A stretch of 64,000 nucleotides of DNA. Source: Tetraselmis striata. Lineage: Eukaryota; Chlorophyta; Chlorodendrophyceae; Chlorodendrales; Chlorodendraceae. The position numbers and the translations under genes were made by a program. The stretch is from contig VCJN01003432.1 of NCBI GenBank assembly GCA_006384855.1, positions 1-64,000 of the forward strand. Reading direction: 5' to 3'. The first letter of the stretch is position 1, and every line of letters begins with the position of its first letter. Shown piece by piece: positions 1-10,155 of the stretch. The notes below the pieces were generated by a model that was given only the letters and a program-made list of their open reading frames with translations, ran no database searches and was not told where the DNA came from.

Positions 1-539
1 ATGTGCGCTGGTGGTGGCTACTCCGCTGTGGTGGTGGTAGAATATGATCTGATTACATGCCGACACGCGCCGTGCCTAAAATATCAGGCGGCGCGATGTG
101 GCCGACAGGGCGCGGGCGCAGCCCGTCATCTGGCGGGCGCGCGCTACGCGCCTAATGTGCTATGATGATTAGGGCTAGTGAGGGTATAGGATATATCCCC
201 ACAGTGTAGTACCGGGTAGTACGCGATATATATATTAAGCCGGTACCGGGTATCTAGTACGAACCCGGGCGCGATGACGAGTCGTCCTGTGGATAACTAC
301 GACTATTAGTACACTGCTGAACGGGCCTGCCAGCCGTCCGATCAAAGGTCATCAGATGGGCGGTTTGGCTGCCATGTTTTGCCAAAGAGCGCTGACGTTA
401 CATAAATATTCGCGAGGGGGAAGGGGGCAGCCGGCAGCGGTTTGCCGAAGAATGTTTGAATTACAATATTCGCGACAGCTGCCGTCGGGGCATGTGGCGG
501 GGGGCGGGGGGGGGGAGGCGGGCGGGCGTGGTCCCCCCG

Positions 540-572
<33 letters not shown>

Positions 573-625
573 CCGCCCGCCGCTCCCGCCGGGGGAGTGA
601 GGGGAGGGTGGTAAGGGGGCGGGGG

Positions 626-1021
626 CTACTGCTTGTTCTTGTTCTTGCGTACCCGGGGGACCCTCCGCTTCGACGATCTCGCTGCCTCCGCCTCCGCCTC
701 CGCCTCCGCCTGCGCCTCCGACTCCGCGACCGTCAGTTTCTTACCTCGGCGCTTCTTCACTGGCCTCTTCCGCTTCTTGTCATCCGTCAGTGTCTTCACC
801 ACCCCGGGAGGCTGTGCCGTCGACGACGCCGCCATGAGCTTCCTTACCTTGGCGTCGGGACGCCCCCTGTGCCCAGACGCCCACAACAAGCCACAATCGT
901 CTCGCCTATAAGCGGCTGAGGATGCGGTCTCCTCGGCCACCACGAGTTGCGCCGCTGGCACTGTGGAAGCCTTGGCGTTGAGGTGGGCCTTGGCGCTCCC
1001 GGACGAACCTGCGCGCGGCAC
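626..1021 (-). CDS. Transposon-borne basic protein tail with Glu-Ala repeats (exon fragment)
   Basis: The reading frame ends in a strongly basic stretch (KKRKRPVKKRRGKK), a Glu-Ala repeat encoded by a GGCGGA hexamer array (about 680-725), and a Lys/Arg/Asn-rich C-terminus. The counterpart in the right copy (25356-25784) has the same order but a longer Glu-Ala run. The basic clusters look like nuclear localisation or DNA-binding tails. The true start is uncertain, because a conserved upstream frame (906-1193, containing an EEDEKDMRKRV-like stretch) is probably a separate exon. No enzymatic motif is visible. Conservation between two diverged transposon copies is the main support for coding. Confidence 0.45.
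   Translation of the reverse strand: MPRAGSSGSAKAHLNAKASTVPAAQLVVAEETASSAAYRRDDCGLLWASGHRGRPDAKVRKLMAASSTAQPPGVVKTLTDDKKRKRPVKKRRGKKLTVAESEAQAEAEAEAEAARSSKRRVPRVRKNKNKQ
680..725. repeat. GGCGGA hexamer microsatellite
   Basis: A CCTCCG/GGCGGA array encodes the Glu-Ala run in the transposon protein. The equivalent array in the right copy is longer (about 25661-25727). Confidence 0.8.
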
Positions 1022-1639
1022 GAGTTAGCCACGAGTGGGTGCGTGCTAATGTGGAGGGTGGAGTGTTTTGTTGCGCGCCCACCTTGTCACGCGTTTCCTC
1101 ATGTCTTTCTCGTCCTCCTCGATGCCGGCGGCGCGGACACGCGAGACAACAAGGCTCGCCGCCCACTTTTGCCCGGGGGGCGAGGTCTGCCATGGCGCTG
1201 TGAGCGGTGAGGGGGGGGGGGGGGGGGCGGCCGAGACGGAGAAACTAACACCCAGTCGACGACCGCCTTCCGCAGCAGTCAACGACACATCGGAGGCGAG
1301 GAGCAGCGCGCCACTACTATTTATATGCACGTATTGTCAAGAGCTAGTCGGTGCGGCATTGTGTCGGTGTAATTTCGCAATGTTTATTTGTTGAAGTAGC
1401 ACGGCGTAATGAATACGCGGTTTCACCGAGTGAATCCGGGATAATGTGTGCGGTAGGGGGCGCGTATATGTGCGCGACGAATGTGCGCGGATGTGCGCAG
1501 CGTTGTGCGGCGGTGTGCGGCGGTGTGCGGCGGTGTGCACCGATAAGAATATAGTGTGAATATTATATCGGCCGTAGACGATCGGGTCTGGCAGCACCGC
1601 CCGTGCTTGTAAAAAAACGACAATGGATCACGTCATGCT

Positions 1640-2850
1640 CCGGTTGTACTCCTACACTTCCTCCACTTTGGCGGGTGGGGGGGGGGGGGGGGGTCCTGTC
1701 CTTATTACTTGCATCGGTGGACGTGCTGGATATGGAGGTCACCGGGCACATCGCGTGGTTTCGGAGCAGTTCATTCGCGCCTCCTCGTCTTGTTTGCAAT
1801 CGTCGCCCTAATCCAATGCAGGGTGAGTAGCGGGACACTGTGCCCCCCCCCCCCCCCCCCCCCCGGTTTATGTAAACAAATATCTAGCCGTGCATGCGCC
1901 GCAATCGGTACCCAGTGAGCGGGGTATGTGACAGTGGTTTCGGAGCAGTGCAAGCATTCCGTGCGTGTGCACAAGCACGTACGACTGGGAATGAGGCGGG
2001 GTTGCGGATGGAGTGCATTGGCGGTGCATAAAATAGCGTGTTGCTGGGGTTTTGGCAACATCGGACGCCGTATTCCCATCCATCCGGCACGGAATGTCCG
2101 GTTTTCACACATTTGTGTGTGAATATAGTGTGAATATTACGCGTCTTTTACGCCGGGTGGATGGCCATCCGGCGTCCGAAGCACCCCAATAATTTGCAGC
2201 ACGCTACTCTACGCACCCCCAACGCACTCCGCAAGCCCCGCCTCCATCCGCGTCGGAATCGGTAGTAAGTGTTGTTGTGTGCGCACATCGTGACAACATT
2301 ACACGGTGGCAATTGCAATTAGCGGTGGATAATGTGAAGGCGTTTCCGAAATCGACAGAGAATGAGGCGGTGCTTGCGGAGTGCATTGGCGGTGCATAGA
2401 ATAGCGTGTTGCTGGGGTTTTGGCTGCATCGGACGCCGTATTCCCATCCATCCGGCACGGAATGTCCGGTTTTCACACATTTGTTAGTTAATATAGCGTG
2501 AATATTACGCGTCTTTTACACCGGGTGGAAGGCCATCCGGCGTCCGATGCACCCCAATAATTTGCAGCACGCTACTCTACGCACCCCCAACGCACTCCGC
2601 AAGCCCCGCCTCCATCCGCGTCGGAACCGGTAGTAAGTGTTGTTGTGTGCGCACATCGTGACAACATTACACGGTGGCAATTGCAATTAGCGGTTGATAA
2701 TGTGAAGGCGTTTTCGAAATCGACAGAGAATGAGGCGGTGCTGGCGGAGTGCATTGGCGGTGCATAGAATAGCGTATTGCTGGGGTTTTGGCTGCATCGG
2801 ACGCCGTATTCCCACCCATCCGGCACGGAATGTCCGGTTTTCACACATTT
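1640..2850. repeat. Tandem 370-bp-class repeats inside the left CACTA-like copy
   Basis: Two near-identical units of about 368 bp run from roughly 2104 to 2850, each holding the same 90-residue minus-strand frame (2204-2476 and 2572-2844). Degenerate neighbours lie at 1930-2100 and 2880-3060. Each unit contains an ACCGGACATTCCGTGCCGGA-type palindromic block and the motif TTGGCGGTGCATAGAATAGC. The frames look like a by-product of the repeat, not genes. The right copy has the matching units at 24103-24760. Confidence 0.8.
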
Positions 2851-4011
2851 GCGTGTGAATATATATTGTGAATATTACGTACGCGTCTTTTACGCTGGGT
2901 GGATGGGCATCCGGCGTCCGATGCATCCCGAATCTCACCAACACGCTACTCTACGCACCCCCAACGCACTCCGCAAGCCCCGCCTCTTTCCGCGCAGGTC
3001 CTACGTTTCGTTGTATGTATGTACATACGTACATGTACTGCTCCGAAACCAGCCCAAACTTAATGAGTGCACAAGTGTAAATGGGGGGGGGGGGGGGGGG
3101 GGGGGGATGTGGCGGCGGGGCATCCACTCACGCATACCCCGGCGATGCATGACAGATATTACATGCCGTGGCGGATCGGCGGGCCGACCCGGCGGGCCGA
3201 CCCGGCGGGGGTGGGTGGGGGGGGGGGAGGGGGGGGGGGGTCTATTCAACTACACATGCGACATTGTCGTTTCGTGGAGCAGTATATGTGCCCGGCCTCA
3301 TTTATACCGCCCCCTACCTGCGCTGCATGGTCCACCCCTACGAATTACTTAGCACAAACCGCCATTACTTAATAGGAACCTAGCACAGCCAGGCTTATAT
3401 GCCCGCTTTGCCGATCAACTTCTACGCACTTTCCGTCCCTCAACCGCCGGACATGGGGGTTAAGCCGCCAGCCTTGGCAGTTGCTTAGCCAGACTTGGCA
3501 TCCCGTACCGTGTCCATGGCTTCGCAGCTTTGAAGGCACACGCCGAGTCCGGCGCTTGCTGCCGCGGGGTTGCGCACGCATGCACGCACGGTAATACGCC
3601 GCCGACGCCGCCACGCTTACTTCCACCACCTTCGCCAGCCGCACCTTCGCACGCCGTTCCGCCGACATACGAAACGCACGAATCCCCCCCCCCCCCCCCC
3701 CCCGTCCCCGGGTCATGTATAATATTTTTTAGGCGACTATGCGGGGCGCAGCACACGCCGCGGCGTGGGTCGGCGGAGCGGCAGGCGGCGGGAGCCCTAA
3801 TGGCCGGGCAGTATCGACACCCGCACAGGCACCGCCGCTCACCTCCGACGCGGATGAACCGCCTCCCAAAGGAAACATGCCGGTTGGTGGTAAGCGCATC
3901 AGGCGTGGGGTGCCGGCGCCGGTACTGGTGCGACGGAGCTGTCGCGTCAGGAACCGCACCGCATGTGGAGCAACACATGGCGGTGCCGGCCCCACCTATG
4001 TCTAGGGCCAC

Positions 4012-4623
4012 ATGCTCACAACACCCCGCCACGACGGCGTCGGCCACCGCCGACGGCGCCGTTGCGGGGGGGGGGGGGGGGGGGGGGGGGACGCCCTGCC
4101 AGGCGACGATGATGCGCCTGATGCGCCGCGTCCGGAGGCGGAGGAGGCCGTGGTCGAGGCGACTGATCGGGCTGAGGGGGTTGTCGAGGCGAGCGAGGCT
4201 GCGCTCGCGCCACCCGCCCCGCACCCACTTGCGGGACATGCCGACTTGCTCGTCGCCATGTTGACCGGAGCACTACGAGCAGTGGCGGGAGACGGCCACA
4301 TGCACTATCATGTGCGTGTCCTGGCCGGACGCCCGTCATACGTGTACTGCGGCCAACGGACGGACTGGGAGTGTTGCTGCGACGGCACCCCGGCTTTGTG
4401 CGGCCCCAAGTGCCCATGCATGGCGACCCATCAGCGGGCAGTCCCCTGCCCGACCACGGCCGCGGTGAGGGCGGAGTTCCGCCATGTCAGGGACGCGTTC
4501 CACGACGCGACTCGCGCCGCCGTGTGTGTAGCTTCCGAGAAGGCACGCGCCGCTGGTAGGGTGCGCAGGGTGAGGCGGCGGACGGCCCAGGAGATGAAGG
4601 AGAGCGAGACATGCCGTCAGTGA
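4012..4623 (+). CDS. Conserved cysteine-rich transposon protein (convergent second gene)
   Basis: The protein starts with an artefactual Gly run from a poly-G tract. After that it has an acidic/alanine-rich segment (from LPGDDDAPD), a hydrophobic helix-like stretch (HADLLVAMLTGALRAV) and a cysteine cluster with CGQ, ECCCDG and LCGPKCPCM. It ends in a Lys/Arg-rich tail. The same protein is found in the right copy on the opposite strand (22362-22980), with a stretch of roughly 26 bp missing just before the cysteine cluster. In both copies it runs against the zinc-finger/transposase frame, so it is probably a second, convergent transposon gene. The cysteine pattern suggests metal binding. Function is unknown. 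Confidence 0.5.
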   Translation: MLTTPRHDGVGHRRRRRCGGGGGGGGDALPGDDDAPDAPRPEAEEAVVEATDRAEGVVEASEAALAPPAPHPLAGHADLLVAMLTGALRAVAGDGHMHYHVRVLAGRPSYVYCGQRTDWECCCDGTPALCGPKCPCMATHQRAVPCPTTAAVRAEFRHVRDAFHDATRAAVCVASEKARAAGRVRRVRRRTAQEMKESETCRQ

Positions 4624-4943
4624 AGTCGGGCGCAATGTTATTGGGTGGGGCACACGGGCGTGTAACACTTGCACTTTGCGCGTACTGCTGGGTTACATCC
4701 ATGCGGCGTCACACTATGCAACCGGAAAGGCTGCGTTGCTATTGCAAACGATGCTAAGCCTCACGCGGTAGCAACCGCTGCCCCGCCTATCCCTCAGCCG
4801 CTGCCCCCCCCCCCCCCCCCCCTTCACGCACCGTCCTGCGACCGCGCGTGGATCCCCGCCACCAGCAGCTCCCCGGCGTCGACGCCCAAGTCGGCAGCCT
4901 TCGCGGAGGACATGTCGGCATGTCTTGCGGATGCCAGGACCAT

Positions 4944-6257
4944 CTAGTAGGACAAGGGCCTCCTCCCCGCCGGAACCACCGCCGCCGCCCGGCACTCTCC
5001 ACACGTCCAAGCCCACGGCAGTGTGGGCTCGTTCCGGCGTCCACACCGTACACAATGCAGCCCGAATGGGCCGCGCACTGGCACGGCTGTCGTCCGAGTC
5101 AGCCCCTGGCGGGGGCGGTGGCGTGGCAAGGTAGAAGTGTTGAGCTCGCGCGACCATGGTGGTGTACTTGGCGTCTTCGCGCTCTGCCAGCAGGTTTCTT
5201 GGCAGCTCCTCCTCGCTCTCCAGCTCCCGGTGGTGTAGGGGGGTGGGTCGGCGTTGGGGACTTGCTTCAAAATCTTGTACACAAAGGACTTGTCTCTCGA
5301 CGTCTCCCCTCTCCCCCCCCCCCCCCCCCCCCCCGGTGAAGCCGGGGCTTGTCGCCGTTGCGAAGCGACGCCGCCTTGTAGGCCAGGAGCCCCCCAGCGC
5401 CACCGCTGGGGGTCCAGCCCGGCAGGACCGCACCCCACCCCGCGAGTATGGGTGCATACGAGTGCGAGCCCTGCACCGTACGTCGGACGTCGTCCAACAG
5501 CTTCTCCAAATGGTCCTTGAAGTCCACCGCGTCCTCCCACGCAGCGGATGCGCTCCCAACCAACCGGATGGGCGTCTCCACGCGCTGGGGCTAGCGTCCT
5601 CTGAGGCCATGTACCTCTATGTGTGTGGGTGGGTCGATGTGAGTGCGAGTGTGAGTGTGAGTGTGTGTGTGTGTGTGTGGGTGGGTATGGGAGCACGTGG
5701 CGGAGGAGGAAGCAAGAGGGGGGGGGGGGGACCTTCTTGTTGGGGTTGGGTTCCCTGTAGAGGCGATGCGCCTTCATGCGGTTGATTTGCTGCGCGAAAA
5801 GGTCATCGCCTTCAGGGACGGTTACCAAGCGAGCCTCCCCGTCCGCATCACATGGGGGTCCTCCTAGGCAGCCGCCATAGCCTCCACAACCTGCCACGCC
5901 GACCGGGCGGGTGCGTGTGATTCCATACAACCGCAGGTGAGTGGTGCCACCAGCACACAGGTCGGGCCCACTCACCTCTGAACGCAAAAGGTCCACAGTG
6001 TCACCGTCCTCGAAAACAGCGCGCCACAAGGTTGCCCCGCCGTAGTCATCCAACACACACTCGGTGACGACGCCGGTTATCACGCCGTAGTGCCATACTC
6101 CCCGGAACTTCTTGGCGATGACCTTCATGTAGAAGTCACCGGGATCGCCTTCCCTTATCACGCCCTCATCGGCGGCTTCCACGCCCGCCGGCGACCACGC
6201 ATGCGCGTCGATGTCCATACCGTCTTCGCCAACGGGGTCCTCCCCCACGCCCATCAC
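4944..6257 (-). CDS. Transposon gene segment with Tudor/Agenet-like domain (left copy, multi-exon)
   Basis: The first 150 or so residues are conserved with the right copy (20454-20907). They contain a block running from FYMKVIAKKFRGVWHYGVI through WRAVFEDGDTVDLLRSEV, which resembles a small beta-barrel chromatin-reader fold of the Agenet/Tudor type. Similarity then stops, at GEARLVTV. Beyond it, the Pro/His/Gly-rich stretch of this frame (about 5640-5730 and 5312-5335) comes from a GT microsatellite and a C tract and is likely intron. Other frames, for example 5581-5450 (AAWEDAVDFKDHLEKLLDDV) and 5240-5100, look like further exons. Upstream of 6257 the gene is cut from its zinc-finger exon (8429-8794) by the element at 6287-8428, so this copy is not functional as it stands. 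Confidence 0.5.
   Translation of the reverse strand: MMGVGEDPVGEDGMDIDAHAWSPAGVEAADEGVIREGDPGDFYMKVIAKKFRGVWHYGVITGVVTECVLDDYGGATLWRAVFEDGDTVDLLRSEVSGPDLCAGGTTHLRLYGITRTRPVGVAGCGGYGGCLGGPPCDADGEARLVTVPEGDDLFAQQINRMKAHRLYREPNPNKKVPPPPSCFLLRHVLPYPPTHTHTHSHSHSHSHRPTHTHRGTWPQRTLAPARGDAHPVGWERIRCVGGRGGLQGPFGEAVGRRPTYGAGLALVCTHTRGVGCGPAGLDPQRWRWGAPGLQGGVASQRRQAPASPGGGGGGGRGETSRDKSFVYKILKQVPNADPPPYTTGSWRARRSCQETCWQSAKTPSTPPWSRELNTSTLPRHRPRQGLTRTTAVPVRGPFGLHCVRCGRRNEPTLPWAWTCGECRAAAVVPAGRRPLSY
5634..5690. repeat. GT-rich microsatellite
   Basis: Alternating GTGAGT and GT repeats, probably within an intron of the left-copy transposon gene. Confidence 0.8.
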
Positions 6258-6286
6258 ATCGTCCTCCTTCGAGCCGCCGTCGTCCG

Positions 6287-8428
6287 CACTCGTCGAAACG
6301 GGGTCCGCCTAACCGCGTTTAACGACTACCACGCGCGATTAGTCGCCTGTATATATCGCGCCTAACGTTAGGCGTCAAAGTACTTTAAACTTGGCGGTAA
6401 GGATGAGTACGGCAGCGGAGCCCTGCATCAAAGTACTATAGCGAGTAGCGGGTACTCGGTAGTCACGAGTGCACAAAGTACGACACGAGTACACGAGTCA
6501 CTGTACTTTACGGGAATCGCCGCCCTTCATATCTGCTATTAGGCGCGCGCCTCCTCACGAGTACGCGCGGAAGATACCCGCGTGATGACGAGTGATGATG
6601 ACGAGCAGGCAGGGCAGTAGGGTACTGGTCGATACACAACAAAGGCTCCAAAAATGCATTACACGGTAGTCACGGTTGGTTTTGTGATTTAATGAAGGTG
6701 AGGTGCCAGGCTGGATCAGCGGCCAATGAGCGTCGAGCTTCGGGGTGTGGTTAAGCGGACTTGGGCGCGCCTACTCCTAGCTGGCAAATTTAACGTCAAG
6801 GCACCGGATATTTTCGGATTTATGGCGGAGGGGTCGGCAACTGCATAAAGTATTAGGGAAATACTAGAAATTTAATTACAATCGGTCTACTACCGCCCCC
6901 GGCCCGTGCCCGCCCCCCCTGGCCTGCGGCCGGTTGGCTCCGCTGCCGCCGGCCTCTTCCTGGCGCCGGCACGTGGTGTTATGCCCGCTGTCGGCTCGGG
7001 TGCTGACTGCCCCTTGTTGCCCGCAGATACTTCTGCGGGCATGCTATTCATGGCAGCTGCTGCCATCTGCTGCGCCCCGCGGCTAGGGAGCTTGTTTGAC
7101 GGGGCTGGCATGATGCCGCCGCGCGCTCCCGTTGCGCTTGCTTCCTCTGGCGTCCAGCCTGCATCCTCGCAGTAGCGTCATGTAGCGCCGGGGATCTAGC
7201 CGCACGGGGAACATGAGCTCGTCGAGCGAGCGGGGGAGGGGGGCTGTAGCCGGTAGACAGGTCTTGCACCGGAGCGCCGTTCTGGTCGATTCCGGACTGC
7301 GGTAGTGATGAAAGAAAAAACACTAAGTCGCCGACACTCGGGCAGCGACAACATCAGCAGCTACACGATGAGCAGGCAAACCGGCCGGCAAGCGCACCTT
7401 TGCACTGGGGATGCAAAGAACCCTTGCTGCGTGCGTCGGCTTCATCGATTTAAGCAAGGCAGCTTGCTCCTCCTCCACGGTCAATTAGGGTGGGCAGACG
7501 GGCCGTTCAGCTTGACCAGTCAAAAACGCTCGACGTGTCATCGGCGCTGACTGTCGTGAGGTAGTAGCGCAGGGGCGGGCCGCGCGGGACAGGCGGGGGC
7601 TCGCGTGCTCGTCTCGGCAGCATGATATCTTCCCACGACGCGTCATCCGTCCCGGCAGCGGCATGGAAGGTGCTGACGGAGGCCATGGTGGCACGGGGGC
7701 GAGCAGGGCGATATACTCTTCATGAGAAGCGGTCAGCATAAATAGATAGGCGAAGCAGCGAGCGAGGAAGTGCCGAAGAGTGAAAGTGCGCGCGCGGCTG
7801 GTGGCTAATCACGTACTTTATATCATTGCATCAGTCTTGAGTGGTAGTGGCACCTCGGTACCCGGGGCGTCACAACAACATTATCAATGACACTACGATG
7901 CTTCTGCTGTTGTATGTAATGCACAACGTGTTTCACATTAATCTTATTGCTGAACAGATTACATGCATATCAACATACATACCACAAATGACATGAAATC
8001 CACAAAAGTACAGATGTGTATAACGGCAAAGACAAATGCAAGCTTTTGTGTCAACATCGGTTGACAATACCTGCTCGCGACGATACCGCAGCACACCGCG
8101 GCATCCATGCGTAACATTGACCCATGTTGTCAATGCCCCACACCGCAGCGTACCGAGCGCCCTCGCGCGCCCGTGTAGCGGGTACTCGAGGGGCGAAAAG
8201 TGCGCATAGGGACTCATACCACGTACCGTGAGCGTACGGGTACTGCCATGGCAGTCATGGCTCGGCGCGGGTACTCGCGACCACCGCCGGATAGGCGGAG
8301 ATAAGAGGATATAGGCGCGGTGAGGCGCGGGGTGATACAGAATACAGTAATCGTACAGTAAAATTGAGTACGGATACAGTACAAGTACCGTGCTAGTCGC
8401 GGTTAGGCGGACCCCGTTTCGACGAGTG
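6287..8428. mobile_element. 2.1-kb element with 31-bp terminal inverted repeats
   Basis: The ends are perfect inverted repeats, 6287-6317 and 8398-8428, beginning CACTCGTCGAAACGGGGTCC. The right CACTA-like copy has an uninterrupted zinc-finger to Agenet-like junction at 20452, which shows that 6287-8428 is an insertion. No clear target duplication is seen beyond a possible CG dinucleotide, because a further 20 or so bases differ beside the junction. About 280 bp at the 8428 end match, inverted, the fragment at 12326-12625. Inside, one minus-strand frame from 7690 (MASVSTFHAAAG...) and a Pro/Ala-rich frame at 6890-7111 are the only candidates. No transposase motif is visible, so the element looks non-autonomous. 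An internally deleted DIRS-type element with inverted ends is an alternative. Confidence 0.75.
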
Positions 8429-8735
8429 CGAGACCGGCGCCGGCGGGCAGTTTCCGACGGCTGCAGCTACTCCTGCTGCCGCCCCTGCCGCTGCTGCTGC
8501 TGCTGCTGCCGCCCTTGCTGCTGCTGCTTGTACTAAGGCGGTCTTGTGGCGCAACTTAGCCGCACGCTTCAACGAGTGCCTACAGTTCGGGAATTTTAGG
8601 AAGCGCCGGTCTCGCGCCGTCCTTTCACTACTGCCCGTCACGATGCCCTGGCAGTGCTTGCATGTGTACACGCCATCCTTCGACACACTCGATATCCATC
8701 CCTCTCCCGGCATGCCTCCTGCCGCGCGCACGCGC

Positions 8736-8766
<31 letters not shown>

Positions 8767-8794
8767 GAGAGTTGGGGTGGATGTAGCCCACCAC
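8429..8794 (-). CDS. BED-like zinc-finger exon of the left CACTA-like transposon gene
   Basis: The frame contains a C-x2-C...H-x5-C finger (YTCKHCQGIV, then a His, then NC) followed by an Arg/Lys/Ala-rich helix and a poly-Ala run encoded by GCT repeats. The right copy (20051-20380) carries the same finger. BED-type fingers commonly sit at the N-terminus of transposases and bind element ends. In the left copy the exon is separated from the rest of the gene by the element at 6287-8428, and the frame ends just inside that element. The poly-Pro N-terminus comes from a 28-base C/G tract (8737-8764) and should not be trusted as coding. Confidence 0.55.
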
Positions 8795-9289
8795 CGGCAG
8801 GGAGCACAGATGCTAGTGCGCGGCTGTCCGCGCTTGGTTCAGCGGTGAGCGGCGGTGACCGTGAGGCGACCCCGTACTTCATGCGCGTGCTGGGGCGTTA
8901 CACAATCATCAGCAGTTAGGGGGGCTGCATTAAAACTCGCACCTACGAGCACCACCTACCGCCTACCACCTACCGTACCACCTACATCCGCCCACACCTC
9001 CGCCCGTCGTGCCGCACATCGCCGCACACCGCGGGGTCAGCGATGTGCAGCGATGTGCAGCGAGTACGTGCAGCCGCCTATACTTAGCCCGGGTGCTCCG
9101 CGTCGGCGCGCGACACGCGAGCCCGCGTGCGCATATCAATTTGATGAAATTATCGAAACGAGAAATTCATATAGTACTTTACAGGTCGCGCGCGATAGTC
9201 GTCGCTACTCGGTATGAAATCCACGTCCCTCGTCCGTCCCGTATCGTCCCCGTATGTCGTCGTTCGTCACCAGTAGGGCACATTTACGT

Positions 9290-9309
9290 CACATCTCAAT
9301 CTCACAGTG
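9290..9309. repeat. Terminal inverted repeat of the left CACTA-like copy
   Basis: The last 20 bases match the ends of the right copy with one mismatch. The sequence switches at 9310 to unrelated DIRS recombinase sequence. Confidence 0.8.
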
Positions 9310-9696
9310 CCGCCCGTCCCGCGCACGGCGCCCGCGCCCGGGCTCTGGAGCGCCCTAGCCTCGCGTCGATGGCGGCCGAGCCCCACCTTCTTGCCGCCCT
9401 CTCTCCGGCGCCGCCCTGCCGACCAAGTTTTGGAGCGTCTCCCCGCCGGAGCCTTCGCCGCTTGGTCCTTTTCAGCCACTCCCACTGATTGGCTGCGGGA
9501 CGCCTACCTGGCGGCGGGCGCTCAGCCGCCCCCCAGTGTCACGTGGGCATCGCACAGGTTGCGCAAAGGCGCGGCCTCGGCAACGAGCTGCTATGCTGCG
9601 GTTCTGCTGCTAGCTCGTCCCCGTCCGGCCGCTACACTTCGCTACCTGTGCAAGCCTTTGGCTTTCTTCTCTGGCAAATCGTGCCTCCTTGGGTAA
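9310..9696 (+). pseudogene. DIRS tyrosine recombinase, C-terminal fragment
   Basis: The useful part is the second half. WLRDAYLAAGAQPP is followed by a His-x-x-Arg motif in SHRLRKGAAS, and then by an ALRYL-like segment (TLRYL) where the catalytic tyrosine would sit. That order matches the last part of the tyrosine recombinases of DIRS elements, which cut and join the circular cDNA into the genome. The N-terminal half, with the first catalytic arginine, is missing because the CACTA-like element ends at 9309. The spacing between the His-x-x-Arg motif and the tyrosine is close to normal, but the expected Gly-Trp segment is not recognisable, so this part may be frameshifted. It lies on the opposite strand to the RT. 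Confidence 0.55.
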
Positions 9697-10039
9697 ATGG
9701 TCAGATGTAGTCATCTAGAGGTTTACAGTACTTAGCAATGTTGTACTGCGCACGATCCCCGCGGTCGGCGCACGGACTGGGGCCTGCCGGCCCGCACCAG
9801 CACCACGACCTGAGGGATCCGCCGTCGGGCACCGGTACTCTTGCTTTGCGCTCGCCTCAACCGCCTCGCGCACCCACCCACCCACAGCCATATTTCTGCG
9901 CTAGGAGACACCCATGCCAAGCCTGTGGTTCTCGTCTTAGCCTCCAATGTAAGCGAGCTGAATGATATTTTAAATTATTGAAACGTATTAGTACTGCTCT
10001 TAAAATAATCACATAAACAAATCTACACCCAAAAGCATA

Positions 10040-10155
10040 CCTGAACGATCGACACTACAAGCCGGCTGAAAGCGGCCCGCATCCCGCACGAGGCTCAACC
10101 CAAGAGGTAGGGGCACCTCCACAAATCCCCGGCGCGAAGCGCCGCTTAGTATCGA
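10040..10155. repeat. Dispersed 100-bp repeat (copy 1)
   Basis: The block starting at CACTACAAGCCGGCT and ending in the short palindrome CGGCGCGAAGCGCCG recurs at 58019-58112, where it abuts a truncated LTR. No coding content. Confidence 0.75.

Larger units (their letters stand above)
1..9309 (-). mobile_element. CACTA-like DNA transposon, left copy (outer end outside the window)
   Basis: From about position 200 to 9309 this is an inverted, diverged copy of the element at 19559-26498. Matching landmarks include 296-380 with 26010-26090, the tandem blocks at 2.1-2.85 kb with those at 24.1-24.76 kb, and the zinc-finger ORF at 8.4-8.8 kb with that at 20.1-20.35 kb. The inner end at 9290-9309 reads, on the minus strand, CACTG then TGAGATTGAGATGTG, matching the right copy's terminal repeat with one change. 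The outer end is not visible, so its target duplication cannot be checked. The copy is interrupted by a separate element (6287-8428), and its middle (about 4800-5795) does not match the middle of the right copy. Orientation is given by the transposon gene, which reads on the minus strand. The CACTA assignment is inference from terminus type. Confidence 0.75.

Noticed and set aside
356..919. 187-residue + frame with poly-Pro and poly-Arg
   Set aside because: It arises from C tracts and is antisense to the conserved basic transposon protein (626-1021); its peptide is low-complexity throughout.
1490..1545. Short repeat array that looks at first like a CRISPR
   Set aside because: It is a GTGCGGCG simple repeat without spacers of constant length, in a eukaryotic transposon.
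2204..2844. Repeated 90-residue frame in the tandem blocks
   Set aside because: The frame is an effect of the tandem DNA repeat. No start context, domain or variation pattern suggests a protein.
3460..4264. Overlapping frames of about 250 residues on both strands (Arg/Pro/Gly-rich)
   Set aside because: They are low-complexity frames in GC-rich DNA, and peptide conservation with the right copy is no better than the DNA identity would give.
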